64,000 nucleotides of DNA, taken from contig JAVHYA010000003.1 in the NCBI GenBank assembly GCA_031119395.1, positions 1-64,000 of the forward strand, in the 5' to 3' direction. The stretch comes from Pseudomonadota bacterium. Its GTDB lineage: Bacteria; Pseudomonadota; Gammaproteobacteria; Burkholderiales; Burkholderiaceae_C. The notes below the pieces were generated by a model that was not told where the DNA came from, did no database searches, and saw nothing but the letters and a program-made list of their open reading frames with translations. This document shows positions 36,312 to 46,389 of this stretch, one piece after another. The position numbers and the translations under genes were made by a program. Positions within the stretch are counted from its first letter, which is position 1. The number at the start of each line of letters is the position of its first letter.

Positions 36312-37367
36312 ATGACCTGGGACGTCGCCCTCATCCTGGGCATCGACGGCTTGGCCAACGGCGCCATCTACCTGCTGGCCGGCCTCGGGCTGGTGCTGAT
36401 CTTCTCGGTCACGCGGGTGGTGTTCGTGCCTTTCGGCGACATCGCGGCCTTCGCCGCGCTGACGCTGGCCGCCTTCGAGACCAACAAGCTGCCGCCCACC
36501 ATCGGCATGGTGATCTTCCTGACGGCGCTGGCGCTGCTGACCGAGCTGGGCAGCCTGCTGCGCAAGGGGGAGGCGCGGCGTGTGCCCAAGGCGCTGCTGA
36601 TGTGGGGCGTGCTGCCGCTGGTGCCCTGCGCCATCGCCTGGGCGGCGGCCCGGGCCGGGGTTCCGGTGGCAGTGCAGATCGTGGCTTCGGTGCTCCTGGT
36701 GGTGCCGGTGGCGCCGTTGCTGGCGCGCGTGGTGTTCCAGCCCATCGCCGATGCCTCGGCGCTCGTGCTGCTGATCGTGTCGCTGGCGCTGCACTTCCTG
36801 CTGTCGGGCCTGGGGCTGCTGTTCTTCGGGCCGGAAGGCTCTCGCACCGGTGCGCTGACCTCGGCCACCCTGACCCTGGGCGACGGCTTCAGCGTCAGCG
36901 GGCAGGTGGTGCTGATGGTGAGCGCCGCGGTCGTGCTGAGCGGGCTGTTCTTCCTGGTGTTCGAGCGCACGGTCACCGGCAAGGCGCTGCGCGCCACGGC
37001 GGTCAACCGCACGGGCGCGCGGCTGGTGGGGATCAGGCCGGCGCGCACGGCGCTGCTGGCCTATGGCTGCGCCTCGCTGCTGGCGGGGCTGATCGGCGTG
37101 CTGATCGCGCCGGTGACCACCATGTACTACGACTCGGGCTTCATCATCGGGCTCAAGGCCTTCGTGGCGGCCATCATCGGCGGGCTCGTGAGCTACCCGG
37201 TCACGGCGCTGGGCGCGCTGGCGGTGGGAATCATCGAGAGCTTCGCATCCTTCTGGAGCGGGGCGCTCAAGGACGTCATCGTGTTCAGCCTGCTGATCCC
37301 GGTGCTGATGGCGCGCTCGTACATGGCGCGCCACCATGAAGAAGAAGCCGAGGAGATCGACCAATGA
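36312..37367 (+). CDS. livH: branched-chain-type ABC permease, LivH family
   Basis: This 351-residue inner-membrane protein has about eight hydrophobic helices, beginning [24 protein letters not shown]. The EAA-like motif of the family is seen in the [18 protein letters not shown] region (residues about 225-242), where the permease contacts the ATPase. It is longer than the usual LivH (about 300), with an extra segment at 75-100. Its stop overlaps the next start (ATGA). The tail [12 protein letters not shown] is acidic and cytoplasmic. Confidence 0.92.
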   Translation: MTWDVALILGIDGLANGAIYLLAGLGLVLIFSVTRVVFVPFGDIAAFAALTLAAFETNKLPPTIGMVIFLTALALLTELGSLLRKGEARRVPKALLMWGVLPLVPCAIAWAAARAGVPVAVQIVASVLLVVPVAPLLARVVFQPIADASALVLLIVSLALHFLLSGLGLLFFGPEGSRTGALTSATLTLGDGFSVSGQVVLMVSAAVVLSGLFFLVFERTVTGKALRATAVNRTGARLVGIRPARTALLAYGCASLLAGLIGVLIAPVTTMYYDSGFIIGLKAFVAAIIGGLVSYPVTALGALAVGIIESFASFWSGALKDVIVFSLLIPVLMARSYMARHHEEEAEEIDQ

Positions 37368-39147
37368 AGCGCGGCACTGGCGCATTCCTGCTCGGGGCGG
37401 TGGCCCTCGTGCTGGCCCTGGTGCCGGCGGTGGCCGGCAGCTTCACCGTGTCGCTGCTCAACGACATCGGCATCGGCGCCCTGGTCGCCCTCGGCCTGGT
37501 GCTGCTCACCGGCGTGGGGGGTGCCACGTCCTTCGGGCAGGCGGCCTTCGTGGGCATCGCAGCCTATTCGACGGCGTGGCTCACCACGGCACAGGGCTTC
37601 TCGCCCTGGCTGGGGCTGCCCTTCGCGCTCCTGCTCACGGGCCTGTCGGCGCTGGCCATCGGCGCGCTCACGCTGCGGCTGGGCGGGCACTTCCTGCCGC
37701 TGTCGACCATCGCCTGGGGCCTGTCGATCGCGCTGCTCTTCGGCAACGTGGACGGACTCGGGCGGCACACGGGGCTGTCCAACATCCCGCCATTGCGCAT
37801 CGGCGGCTGGGTGCTGTCGGACCCGCGCTCCATCTACTACCTCATCTGGGCCATCGTGGGCCTGGCCTGCCTGTTCAGCCACAACCTGCTGAACTCGCGC
37901 CCGGGGCGCGCCATCCGGGGGCTGCGCGGAGGCGCCACCCTGCTGGCCAGCGTGGGCGCCGATGCCTACCGCGTGAAGCTCACGCTGTTCGTGACGGCGG
38001 CCCTGTTCGCCGGCCTGGCAGGCTGGCTGTATGCGCACATGAACCGCTTCGTCAGCCCTTCGCCCTTCGACGTGCGCGCCAGCATCGAGTACCTGCTGAT
38101 GGCCGTGGCCGGCGGCCTGGGCAGCCTGGCGGGCGCATTGGTGGGGGCGGCGCTGGTGCTGGTGCTCAAGAACGTGCTGCAGGATGTGCTGCCGTTGGTC
38201 ACGCAGTGGGCGGGCCAGCTGGAGGCGGTGACCTTCGCCGCGCTCTTCATCGCCCTGCTGCACTTCGCCCGCGGCGGGGTGATGGGCTTCGTGCGGCGCT
38301 GGCGGCTGCGCGGTGGCGCGGCGCCGCGCGGCGCGGCGGGGGCGCCCGCCGCGCCGGTCGAGCCGCTGCCGCAGCGCGCCATGCCCGCCCGCGGCACGCC
38401 GCTGCTGTCGGTGCAAGGCGCGGTCAAGCGCTTCGGCGGGCTGGTGGCCGTCAACGACGTGAGCTTCGACGTGCAGGCCGGCGAGATCGTCGGACTGATC
38501 GGCCCCAACGGCGCCGGCAAGTCGACCATGTTCAACCTGCTCACACGGACCGCACCGATGACTGCCGGCCGGGTGCAGTTCCTCGGCCAGGACATCACCG
38601 GCATGCGCCAGCGCGACGTGGCGCGGCTCGGGCTGGCGCGGACCTTCCAGCATGTGAAGCTGCGGCCGCACATGAGCCTGCTGGACAACGTGGCCCTGGG
38701 CGCCCACGCGCGCGCAGGCGCCGGGGTGCTGCGGGCCGGCCTGCGCCTGGACCGGCAGGAGGAGCGCCAGATCCTGCAGGAGGCCCAGCGCCAGCTGGAG
38801 CGCATCGGCCTGGGCGATCGCGCCCACGAGATGGCCGGGGCGCTGCCGCTGGGCACCCAGCGGATCCTGGAGATCGCCCGCGCGCTGGCGGCCGATCCCG
38901 TGCTGCTGGTGCTGGACGAGCCTGCCGCGGGCCTGCGGCGCAAGGAGAAGATGGCCCTGGGCGAGCTGCTGCGCAAGCTGCAGGGCGAGGGCGTGACCAT
39001 CCTCATCGTGGAGCACGACATGGACTTCGTGATGAAGCTGGTGGACCGGCTCGTGGTGATGAATTTCGGCGCCAAGCTGGTCGAGGGCGTGCCCGCCGCG
39101 GTGCGCGCCGATGCGCGGGTGCAGGCCGCCTACCTGGGGAGCACCGT

Positions 39148-39151
<4 letters not shown>
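37364..39151 (+). CDS. fused ABC permease-ATPase (LivM-LivG)
   Basis: This 595-residue fusion has, at residues 1-315, a LivM permease with several transmembrane helices and the [16 protein letters not shown] loop. A Pro/Ala linker (about 318-345) joins it to a LivG ATPase: Walker [10 protein letters not shown] at 380-388, signature-like [16 protein letters not shown] and Walker [13 protein letters not shown]. The signature reads LPLGTQ rather than LSGGQ, which is typical of LivG. Fusions of this pair exist in Burkholderiales but are not the commonest arrangement. The partner LivF follows with a 4-base overlap. Confidence 0.93.
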
Positions 39152-39874
<723 letters not shown>

Positions 39875-39888
<14 letters not shown>

Positions 39889-41479
39889 AGCGGCGCTGCT
39901 GGCGCCGCCGCAGCGCACGCTGCCGCGGATGCTCGCGCGACAGGCGGCGCAGTTCGGTGATCGGCCGGCCGTTCGCATCGGCGGGCACCGGTGGCGCCAT
40001 GCGGACCTGCCCGCCCGTGCGTCGGGCCGCGCCGGCGCGCTGCAGGCGGCTGGCGTACGGCGTGGCGACCGCGTGGCGATCCTGGCGGGCAACCGGCCGG
40101 AGTTCCTCGAGGCCTTCCTCGGCTGCGGCTGGATGGGCGCCGTGGCCGTGCCGATCAACACCGCCTCGATGGGGCCCCAGATCGAGTACTTCCTGGCCGA
40201 CAGCCAGGCCGCGCTGCTCGTCATCGAAGGCCAGTACCTGGCGCGGCTGGCCACCGCGGACCTCTCGCGCACCGCGCTGCAACGCATCTGGGTCGTGGCG
40301 CACGAGGAAGGGACGGCCACCTTGCAGGTGCAGGGCCTGGAGGCCACGCCCTGGCCGGCGGCCGGCGACGAAATGCCGCCGGCCGAAGTCGGCCCCGCCG
40401 ACACGCTGGGCATCCTCTACACCTCGGGCACCACCGGGCCGTCGAAGGGCGTGCTGTGTCCGCATGCGCAGTACTACTGGTGGGGCGTGAACAGCCTGCG
40501 GGTGCTGGGTGTGCGCGCGGATGACGTGCTGTGCACCACGCTGCCGCTGTTCCACATCAATGCGCTCAACACCTTCGCCCAGGCCTGCCTGGCGGGCTGC
40601 GAGGTGGTGTTCGAGCCGCGTTTTTCCGCCTCCGGCTTCTGGCCCGCCATGCACGCCTGCGGCGCCACCGTGGTCTACCTGCTGGGGGCCATGGTGCCGA
40701 TCCTGCTCGCGCAGCCGCCGGGCGAGGCCGAGCGCGGGCACCGCGTGCGCATCGGCCTGGGGCCGGGCGTGCCGGGCCAGGCGGGCGAGGCCTTCGCGGC
40801 CCGCACCGGTGTGCGCCTGCTCGAAGGCTATGGCTCGACCGAGACCAACTTCGTCATCGCCACGGCGACCGACTCGCCGCGGGGGGGCGTCATGGGCTGG
40901 GTTCTTCCCGGCTTCGAGGCCCGGGTGGCGGACGAGCACGACGCCGAGCTGCCCGATGGCGAAGCCGGCGAACTGCTGCTGCGCGCCCGGGAGCCGCACG
41001 CCTTCGCGAGCGGCTACTTCAACATGCCCGACAAGACGGTGGAGGCGTGGCGCAACCTGTGGTTCCACACCGGCGACCGGGTGGTGCGCGAGCCCGACGG
41101 CGCCCTGCGCTTCGTGGACCGCATCAAGGACGCGATCCGCCGCCGTGGAGAGAACATCTCCTCCTTCGAGGTGGAACAGGTGCTGCAGAGCCACCCGGCC
41201 GTGGCGACGGTGGCCGTGTACCCGGTGCGCTCCGAACTGGCCGAGGACGAGGTGATGGCCGCGCTCATCCTGCGCGAAGGGCTGGCGCCGCCGCCGCTGG
41301 AGCTCGCCGCCTGGTGCGAGGCGCGGCTGCCGTACTTCGCGGTGCCGCGCTGGTTCGACATCGTGGACGACCTCCCGCGCACGGAGAACGGCAAGGTCCA
41401 GAAGTACAAGCTGCGCGAGCGTGGCGTGACGGCGTCCGCGTGGGAGCGCACGCCGCCCCCGCGCGCGCGGCGGGGATAG
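39875..41479 (+). CDS. AMP-forming acyl-CoA ligase 2
   Basis: This 534-residue adenylate-forming ligase has the P-loop [14 protein letters not shown]5 motif EGYGSTETN, the box WFHTGDRV, hinge [14 protein letters not shown] and C-terminal Lys in [14 protein letters not shown]. It is of the caiC/crotonobetaine ligase type in layout. The A5 motif differs from ligase 1 (AMTETG), so the two activate different carboxylates. The ATG at 39875 is chosen; a GTG at 39866 would add three residues. Confidence 0.92.
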
Positions 41480-41496
41480 CGTTGGACGCGGGCGGG

Positions 41497-42267
41497 ATGC
41501 TCCGGTCCGCCGTGCCGCCGGGCGCATTGCAGGGGCGCGTGGCCATCGTGACCGGCGCTGCCCAGGGCTTGGGGGCGTCGATCGCCCGGACCCTGGCGGC
41601 GGCGGGTGCGCAGGTGGTCCTGGCCGACGCGAACGCCGAAGTCCTTCAGTTGGCGCAGCGCCTGTCCGACGGGGGCGCCGGCAGCCTCGGCGTGGTGGCA
41701 GACGTCGCGATCGAGGCGCACTGGGAGGGCCTGCTGCGCGATGCCGTGGACGCTTTCGGATGCGTGGATGTGCTGGTCAACAATGCCGCGCGGACCGCGT
41801 CGACCTCCCTGTGGGACATCACGCAGGACGAATGGGACGCGGTGATGGCCGTGAACCTGCGCGGCTGCTTCCTGGGATGCAGAACGGTCGGCCGCCACAT
41901 GCGCGAACGCGGACGCGGCGGGCGCATCGTGAATCTCTCGTCGCTGGCGGGCCAGCAGGCGAGCCCGGCCACGGGGGTGCACTATGCGGCCTCCAAGGCC
42001 GGGATCCTGGCGCTCACGCGCAGCTTCGCGGCGGAGTTCGCGCCCGATGCGATCACCGTGAATGCGGTGGCGCCGGCGGCGATCGAAGGGCCCATGCTGG
42101 ACGCCCTGGCTGCCGATCGCAGGGATTCGCTCCTCGCGCGCATCCCGCTCGGCCGCTTCGGGCAGCCGGACGAGGTGGGCGGCGCGGTGCTCTTCCTGGC
42201 GTCCGATGCGGCGGGCTTCGTCACCGGGGCGACGCTGGACGTCAACGGCGGGCGGCTGATGCGCTGA
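41497..42267 (+). CDS. short-chain dehydrogenase/reductase 2
   Basis: This 256-residue classical SDR has VTGAAQGLGASIA, NNAARTASTS, SSLAGQQ and VHYAASKAG (Ser, Tyr and Lys of the catalytic triad kept), ending GATLDVNGGRLMR. It resembles 3-oxoacyl reductases and hydroxyacid dehydrogenases. The gene starts 17 bases after the ligase; a TTG at 41482 is an alternative start. It may act on the 3-hydroxyacyl intermediate of the pathway. Confidence 0.9.
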   Translation: MLRSAVPPGALQGRVAIVTGAAQGLGASIARTLAAAGAQVVLADANAEVLQLAQRLSDGGAGSLGVVADVAIEAHWEGLLRDAVDAFGCVDVLVNNAARTASTSLWDITQDEWDAVMAVNLRGCFLGCRTVGRHMRERGRGGRIVNLSSLAGQQASPATGVHYAASKAGILALTRSFAAEFAPDAITVNAVAPAAIEGPMLDALAADRRDSLLARIPLGRFGQPDEVGGAVLFLASDAAGFVTGATLDVNGGRLMR

Positions 42268-42318
42268 GACTACGCCCGGACAACACCCTGCCAGGAATCA
42301 AATGCAAGAGGTCGGACG

Positions 42319-43098
42319 ATGAACATGGACAGCAGGACGAATGGCCGGCGGCACGCCCTCGTGACCGGTGGCGGCACCGGCATCGGTGCCGCGGTGGCAC
42401 GGCGCCTCGCGGCCGACGGCATGCACGTGACGGTGCTGGGGCGCCGGCGCGAGAAGCTGGCAGCGCTGGTCGCGGAAGACCCCGCGCACCTTCACGCCGT
42501 GGCGGCCGATGTATCGGACGCCGCCCAGGTGGCCGCGGCGCTCGCCGAGGCCACGCGTCGCTTCGGCGCCGTGCAGGTGCTGGTCAACAACGCGGGGGCG
42601 GCCGAGAGCGCGCCGTTCCTGAAGATGGATGCGTCGCTGTGGCGGCGCATGCTCGACGTCAACCTCACCGGAACGATGGTCTGCACCCAGGCCGTCTTGC
42701 CCGGCATGCTCGAATCGGGCTGGGGCCGTGTCGTCAACGTCGCCAGCACGGCCGGGCAGGTGGGCTATGCCTACGTGTCGGCCTACTGCGCCGCCAAGCA
42801 CGGCGTGATCGGCCTCACGCGCGCCCTGGCGCTCGAGCTGGCAACGAAGGGCGTGACCGTCAACGCCGTGTGCCCCGGCTACACCGAGACCGACATCGTG
42901 CGCGAGAGCATCGAGCGGGTGGTGGCCAAGACCGACCGCACCGCCGAGCAGGCGCGCGCCGAATTCGTCAAGTCCAACCCGCAGGGCCGCCTCGTGCAGC
43001 CGCTGGAGGTGGCCGATGCGGTGGCGTGGCTCTGCGGCGAGCGTGCGGGCGCTGTCACCGGCCAGTCCGTGTCGGTGAGCGGCGGTGAAGTCACCTGA
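42319..43098 (+). CDS. short-chain dehydrogenase/reductase 3
   Basis: This 259-residue SDR has VTGGGTGIGAAVARRL, NNAGAAESA and SAYCAAKHG (Tyr/Lys intact), ending SVSGGEVT. The segment PGYTETDIVRESIERVVAKT resembles 3-hydroxybutyrate dehydrogenase-like or benzoyl-pathway SDRs. It is separate from the preceding SDR by 51 bases and followed by the second marR gene after 20 bases. The specific substrate is not evident. Confidence 0.9.
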   Translation: MNMDSRTNGRRHALVTGGGTGIGAAVARRLAADGMHVTVLGRRREKLAALVAEDPAHLHAVAADVSDAAQVAAALAEATRRFGAVQVLVNNAGAAESAPFLKMDASLWRRMLDVNLTGTMVCTQAVLPGMLESGWGRVVNVASTAGQVGYAYVSAYCAAKHGVIGLTRALALELATKGVTVNAVCPGYTETDIVRESIERVVAKTDRTAEQARAEFVKSNPQGRLVQPLEVADAVAWLCGERAGAVTGQSVSVSGGEVT

Positions 43099-43118
43099 AG
43101 CCGGACCCGCACACCACC

Positions 43119-43682
43119 ATGGCCACACACGCCAAGAATTTCAAGCTCGTCCAGGCCCTGGGCGACGCGCACATCGGCCTGGAAGCGCGCGCGCAGGCCG
43201 GCGACCACCTGGACACCAAGATCTGGCTGCGCCTGCTGGCCTGCAGCACGCAGATCGAGCGCCAGATCCGCCAGATGCTGCGGGCGCGCTTTTCGACCAC
43301 GCTGCCGCGCTTCGACTACCTGGCGCAGCTGGACCGCCACCCGGACGGGCTGCGCATGAGCGTGCTGTCGCGCTTCCTGATGGTCACCGGCGGCAACGTC
43401 ACCGGCCTCACGGACCAGCTGGTGAAGGAGGGCCTGGTGCAGCGCATCGACGACCCGGAGGACCGCCGCTCCTGGCGCGTGAGCCTGACGGCGCAAGGGC
43501 GAAAGGAATTCTCGGCGATGGCCGTCGAGCACGAGCGCTGGCTGGCCGCGCTGTTCCAGGGGCTGCCCCAGGGCAGCAAGGACGCGCTCTACGAGCAGCT
43601 CGGGCAGCTGCGGGTCCACCTGGTGCGGCGTGCGGAGACGCTCGGTCTCGCGCCGGCCGATTCCGCCGGGCGCGCACGATGA
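43119..43682 (+). CDS. second MarR-family regulator
   Basis: This 187-residue winged-helix protein has a long N-terminal arm (KNFKLVQALGDAHIGL). The recognition part is RFLMVTGGNVTGLTDQLVKEGLV and the wing DDPEDRRSWRVSLTAQGRKE. It is transcribed with the catabolic genes, not divergent, and so would be produced during pathway expression. Together with the marR at 17712 it gives the island two MarR regulators, as in the iad locus of Variovorax. Its operator is unknown. The thioesterase gene overlaps its stop by 4 bases. Confidence 0.9.
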   Translation: MATHAKNFKLVQALGDAHIGLEARAQAGDHLDTKIWLRLLACSTQIERQIRQMLRARFSTTLPRFDYLAQLDRHPDGLRMSVLSRFLMVTGGNVTGLTDQLVKEGLVQRIDDPEDRRSWRVSLTAQGRKEFSAMAVEHERWLAALFQGLPQGSKDALYEQLGQLRVHLVRRAETLGLAPADSAGRAR

Positions 43683-44107
43683 ACGCCCCGGTCAGTGCCG
43701 ACGTGCCGACGAAGCAGCCTTTCGTGCGGCAGGTGCCGATCCGCTTCTCGCACTGCGATCCGGCGGGCATCGTCTTCTTTCCGCAGTACCTCGTCATGTT
43801 CAACCAGCTGGTGGAGGACTGGTTCAACGAGGGTCTCCAGGTGCCTTATGCGCACATGATCGAGCGGCGCCGCATCGGCCTGCCGATCGTTCGTCTGGAG
43901 TGCGACTTCAAGGCCGTCAGCCGCATGGGCGAGCAGGTCGCCATGTCGCTGGTGGTGGAGCGCGCGGGCACCCGGTCGATCACCTTGGCCCTCGCGTGCA
44001 GGGGCGGGCAGGAACTGCGCGTCGCGTCGCGCCAGGTGCTGGTGTTCACCGACCTGCAGACCCATCGCGCCATCGACATCCCGGCCGACGTGCGCAGCCG
44101 CCTCTAG
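43679..44107 (+). CDS. 4-hydroxybenzoyl-CoA-thioesterase-family hot-dog protein
   Basis: This 142-residue hot-dog-fold protein has the 4HBT signature SHCDPAGIVFFPQYLVMFNQLVEDWF, in which the Asp after SHC is the catalytic residue. It would release an aromatic acid from its CoA ester, or recycle CoA. It is the last gene of the island and faces lrp across about 15 bases. The size is typical. It may act as a housekeeping thioesterase for acyl-CoA intermediates that stall. Confidence 0.88.
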   Translation: MNAPVSADVPTKQPFVRQVPIRFSHCDPAGIVFFPQYLVMFNQLVEDWFNEGLQVPYAHMIERRRIGLPIVRLECDFKAVSRMGEQVAMSLVVERAGTRSITLALACRGGQELRVASRQVLVFTDLQTHRAIDIPADVRSRL

Positions 44108-44122
44108 GGCCGGCCGCGCGCC

Positions 44123-44620
44123 TCAGGCATTGAGCACCTTGCGGATCGGCGGCTTCACGTCCTCCCGCTGCGGCGGCAGCATCGGCTGGTGTTCGCGCGC
44201 GGGATTCAGGATGATCGATGTGGCCGTCTCGGTGAGGATGCAGAACTTCGTCACCACGGCGTCGAGGTGCGCCACGTCGATGACGGCGATCTCCAGGATC
44301 CAGCTGTCGTCGCCGGTCACGTTGTACGCATTCACGCATTCCGGTGTCTGCTGGATCAGCTTGACCACGCGCGCATAGTCGGCGCGGCCCACGCGGATGA
44401 TGGCGCGGATGCCATAGCCCAGGCGGCCCAGGTCGACGGTGGCGCGGTAGCCGCTGATGACGCCGGCCGCTTCGAGCTTCTTCACCCGTTCGGTCACGGC
44501 CGGCTGGCTGAGGTGCACGCGACGGCCCAGTTCGGCCATCGAGAGCCGTGCATCGGCCTGCAGCTCGGCCAGGATGCGGGTGTCGTAGCTGTCCAGCGGC
44601 GGGTTCAAGGTCGGGTTCAC
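44123..44620 (-). CDS. Lrp/AsnC-family transcriptional regulator
   Basis: This 165-residue regulator has an N-terminal helix-turn-helix (LDSYDTRILAELQADARLSMAELGRRVHLSQPA, split in two by the turn at ARLS) and a C-terminal RAM domain (YGIRAIIRVGRADYARVV, then PECVNAYNVTGDDSWILEIAV). The GTG at 44620 is chosen because it fits the usual Lrp start and has an AAGGA site. It is divergent from the EamA exporter gene (44741), a common pairing in which the regulator controls amino-acid export. The C-terminal tail after residue 145 (LPPQREDVKPPIRKVLNA) is longer than in E. coli Lrp. Confidence 0.9.
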   Translation of the reverse strand: MNPTLNPPLDSYDTRILAELQADARLSMAELGRRVHLSQPAVTERVKKLEAAGVISGYRATVDLGRLGYGIRAIIRVGRADYARVVKLIQQTPECVNAYNVTGDDSWILEIAVIDVAHLDAVVTKFCILTETATSIILNPAREHQPMLPPQREDVKPPIRKVLNA

Positions 44621-44740
44621 GAAAGTCCTTCGATTCGACGGCGAAACCGCGCCATGAAAATGAGATGCGCATGGCTGGCGGCCGGGGGCCTTCATACCAT
44701 GGAGTGCCCGATTCCCGAATACGACCCGAAAGCCGCGCCC

Positions 44741-45661
44741 ATGTCCAGCCTCGCCTCACCCGCCTCGCACGCGCCTGCCTCCGCACGGGGCGGCCTGCCG
44801 CCTTGGATCTGGCTGTGCCTGGCCGCCACGTGGCTGGTCTGGGGCTCCACCTACCTGGCCATCAAGTACGCGCTGATCAGCTTTCCGCCCTTCCTGCAGA
44901 TGGGCTCGCGCTTTCTCTTCGCGGGGGTCGTGCTGGCCGTGTGGATGCGCTGGCGCGGCGCTCCCTGGCCGACTTGGCGGCAGTGGCGGCACGCGCTGGT
45001 CGTGGGCGCGTTGATGCTGGGTGGCGGCATGGGCGGGACGGCGCATGCCGAGGTGTCGGTGGGCTCGGGGCTGGTGGTGGCCTTCATCGCCGTGGTGCCG
45101 CTGCTGATCGCGCTGCTCAACCTGCTGTGGGGCATCCGGCCGGCGCCGCTGGAGTGGCTGGGCATCGCGCTCGGCCTGGTGGGTGTGCTGATGCTCACGC
45201 AGGGCAGCGGGTTCCGGTCTTCGCCGGCGGGCCTGGCGGCCATTGCGATCGCGTGCGTCTGCTGGTCGCTGGGCAGCGTGCTGAGCCAGCGTGCGCTGCC
45301 GCTGGCGCCGGGTGCGATGGGCTTTGCAAGCGAGATGGTGTGCGGCGGCCTGGTGCTGATGGGCCTGGCCGCGCTGTCGGGCGAGCGCGCGCTGTGGCCG
45401 CCGCAACCAGTGGCGGTGGCGGCCTGGACCTACCTGGTGGTGTTCGGCTCGCTGGTCGCCTTCAATGCCTACATGCTGCTGCTGGCCAAGGCGCCGGCGG
45501 CCCTCGCGTCCAGCTACACCTTCGTCAACCCGGTGATCGCGATGCTGCTGGGCGTGTGGATCGCGCACGAGACGGTCACGCGCTTCGAGTGGTATGCCGT
45601 GGGGGTCGTGCTGGCGGGCGTTCTGCTGCTGCTGGTGCAGCACGGCAGGCCCCGGCGCTGA
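44741..45661 (+). CDS. EamA/RhaT-family exporter
   Basis: This 306-residue protein has ten predicted transmembrane helices in two EamA repeats: one at WLVWGSTYLAIKYALISFPP, the second around ACVCWSLGSVLSQRALPLAPG. The motif WGSTYLAIK is that of the YedA-type exporters. The role is likely efflux of an amino acid or small metabolite. The ATG at 44741 is chosen; an earlier ATG at 44699 (MECPIPEYD) is also open. It is divergent from the lrp gene. Confidence 0.88.
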   Translation: MSSLASPASHAPASARGGLPPWIWLCLAATWLVWGSTYLAIKYALISFPPFLQMGSRFLFAGVVLAVWMRWRGAPWPTWRQWRHALVVGALMLGGGMGGTAHAEVSVGSGLVVAFIAVVPLLIALLNLLWGIRPAPLEWLGIALGLVGVLMLTQGSGFRSSPAGLAAIAIACVCWSLGSVLSQRALPLAPGAMGFASEMVCGGLVLMGLAALSGERALWPPQPVAVAAWTYLVVFGSLVAFNAYMLLLAKAPAALASSYTFVNPVIAMLLGVWIAHETVTRFEWYAVGVVLAGVLLLLVQHGRPRR

Positions 45662-45691
45662 AGCGCGGGGGGGCACGCAGGGCGCTGCCGG

Positions 45692-46324
45692 CTACGGCTT
45701 GCCGGCCCGTGCCGCGGCCGCCTGCCGGGCACGCGCGAGCGCGGCCTCGACCACGCTGCGCTTGCGTTCGGTGGCACCGACGTCCACGTCCGCCCCGCCT
45801 TCAGATGAAATCGATGCCTCGCGCCCGCCCAGCCTGCGCCGGGCGCTATGAATTTCGTAGCGTTTGCGTGCGCTATCGGCCTGCTCGGACGACCATGCCT
45901 CCCAACCCGTGCGGCCGGGCGTGGCGGGCTCCAGCGCGATGCAGTCCACGGGGCACACGGGAATGCACAGCTCGCAGCCGGTGCAATGGGGCTCGATGAC
46001 GGTGTGCATGCGCTTGTTCACGCCGACGATGGCGTCGGTCGGGCAGGCATCCAGGCACAGCGTGCAGCCGATGCACCAGGCTTCGTCGATCACGGCCAGC
46101 ATGCGCGGGCCCTCGGTGCCGAAGGCGGGGTTCAGCGGCACGGCCGGCCGGCCCGTGAGCGCCGCGAGCCGGCGCACACCCTCGTCGCCGCCCGGGGGGC
46201 ACTGGTCGATGCCGGCCTCGCCGGCGGCGATGGCCTCGGCGTAACCCGCGCAGTCGGGGTACCCGCAGCGTGTGCACTGCGTCTGCGGCAGGGCGTCGAG
46301 CAGTCGGGTGGCGAGCGGAGACAT
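45692..46324 (-). CDS. rnfB: stand-alone RnfB-like ferredoxin-type electron-transfer protein
   Basis: This protein of about 210 residues has an N-terminal four-Cys domain CTRCGYPDCAGYAEAI and two [4Fe-4S] motifs, CIGCTLCLDACP and CTGCELCIPVCPVD. This is the RnfB domain order without the membrane RnfA/C/D/E/G genes. Solitary RnfB-like proteins are common in Comamonadaceae, where the electron partner is unknown. Its 3' third (SARKRYEIHSARRRLGG and the following Arg/Ala tail) includes a 17-bp palindromic repeat in the coding DNA. ATG at 46324 was chosen; an in-frame ATG at 46342 is possible. Confidence 0.85.
   Translation of the reverse strand: MSPLATRLLDALPQTQCTRCGYPDCAGYAEAIAAGEAGIDQCPPGGDEGVRRLAALTGRPAVPLNPAFGTEGPRMLAVIDEAWCIGCTLCLDACPTDAIVGVNKRMHTVIEPHCTGCELCIPVCPVDCIALEPATPGRTGWEAWSSEQADSARKRYEIHSARRRLGGREASISSEGGADVDVGATERKRSVVEAALARARQAAAARAGKP
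45845..45861. repeat. 17-bp palindrome GCTATGAATTTCGTAGC, copy 3 (inside rnfB-like gene)
   Basis: Arms GCTA/TAGC with inner GAA/TTC complementarity. It lies within the 3' part of the rnfB-like reading frame and is compatible with in-frame translation. Confidence 0.7.
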
Positions 46325-46389
46325 AGGAAGGAATGAAACCATGAAAAACGCCGGCAGGCGCCGGCGTGATTCTCGGGGCCGGCGGCGCG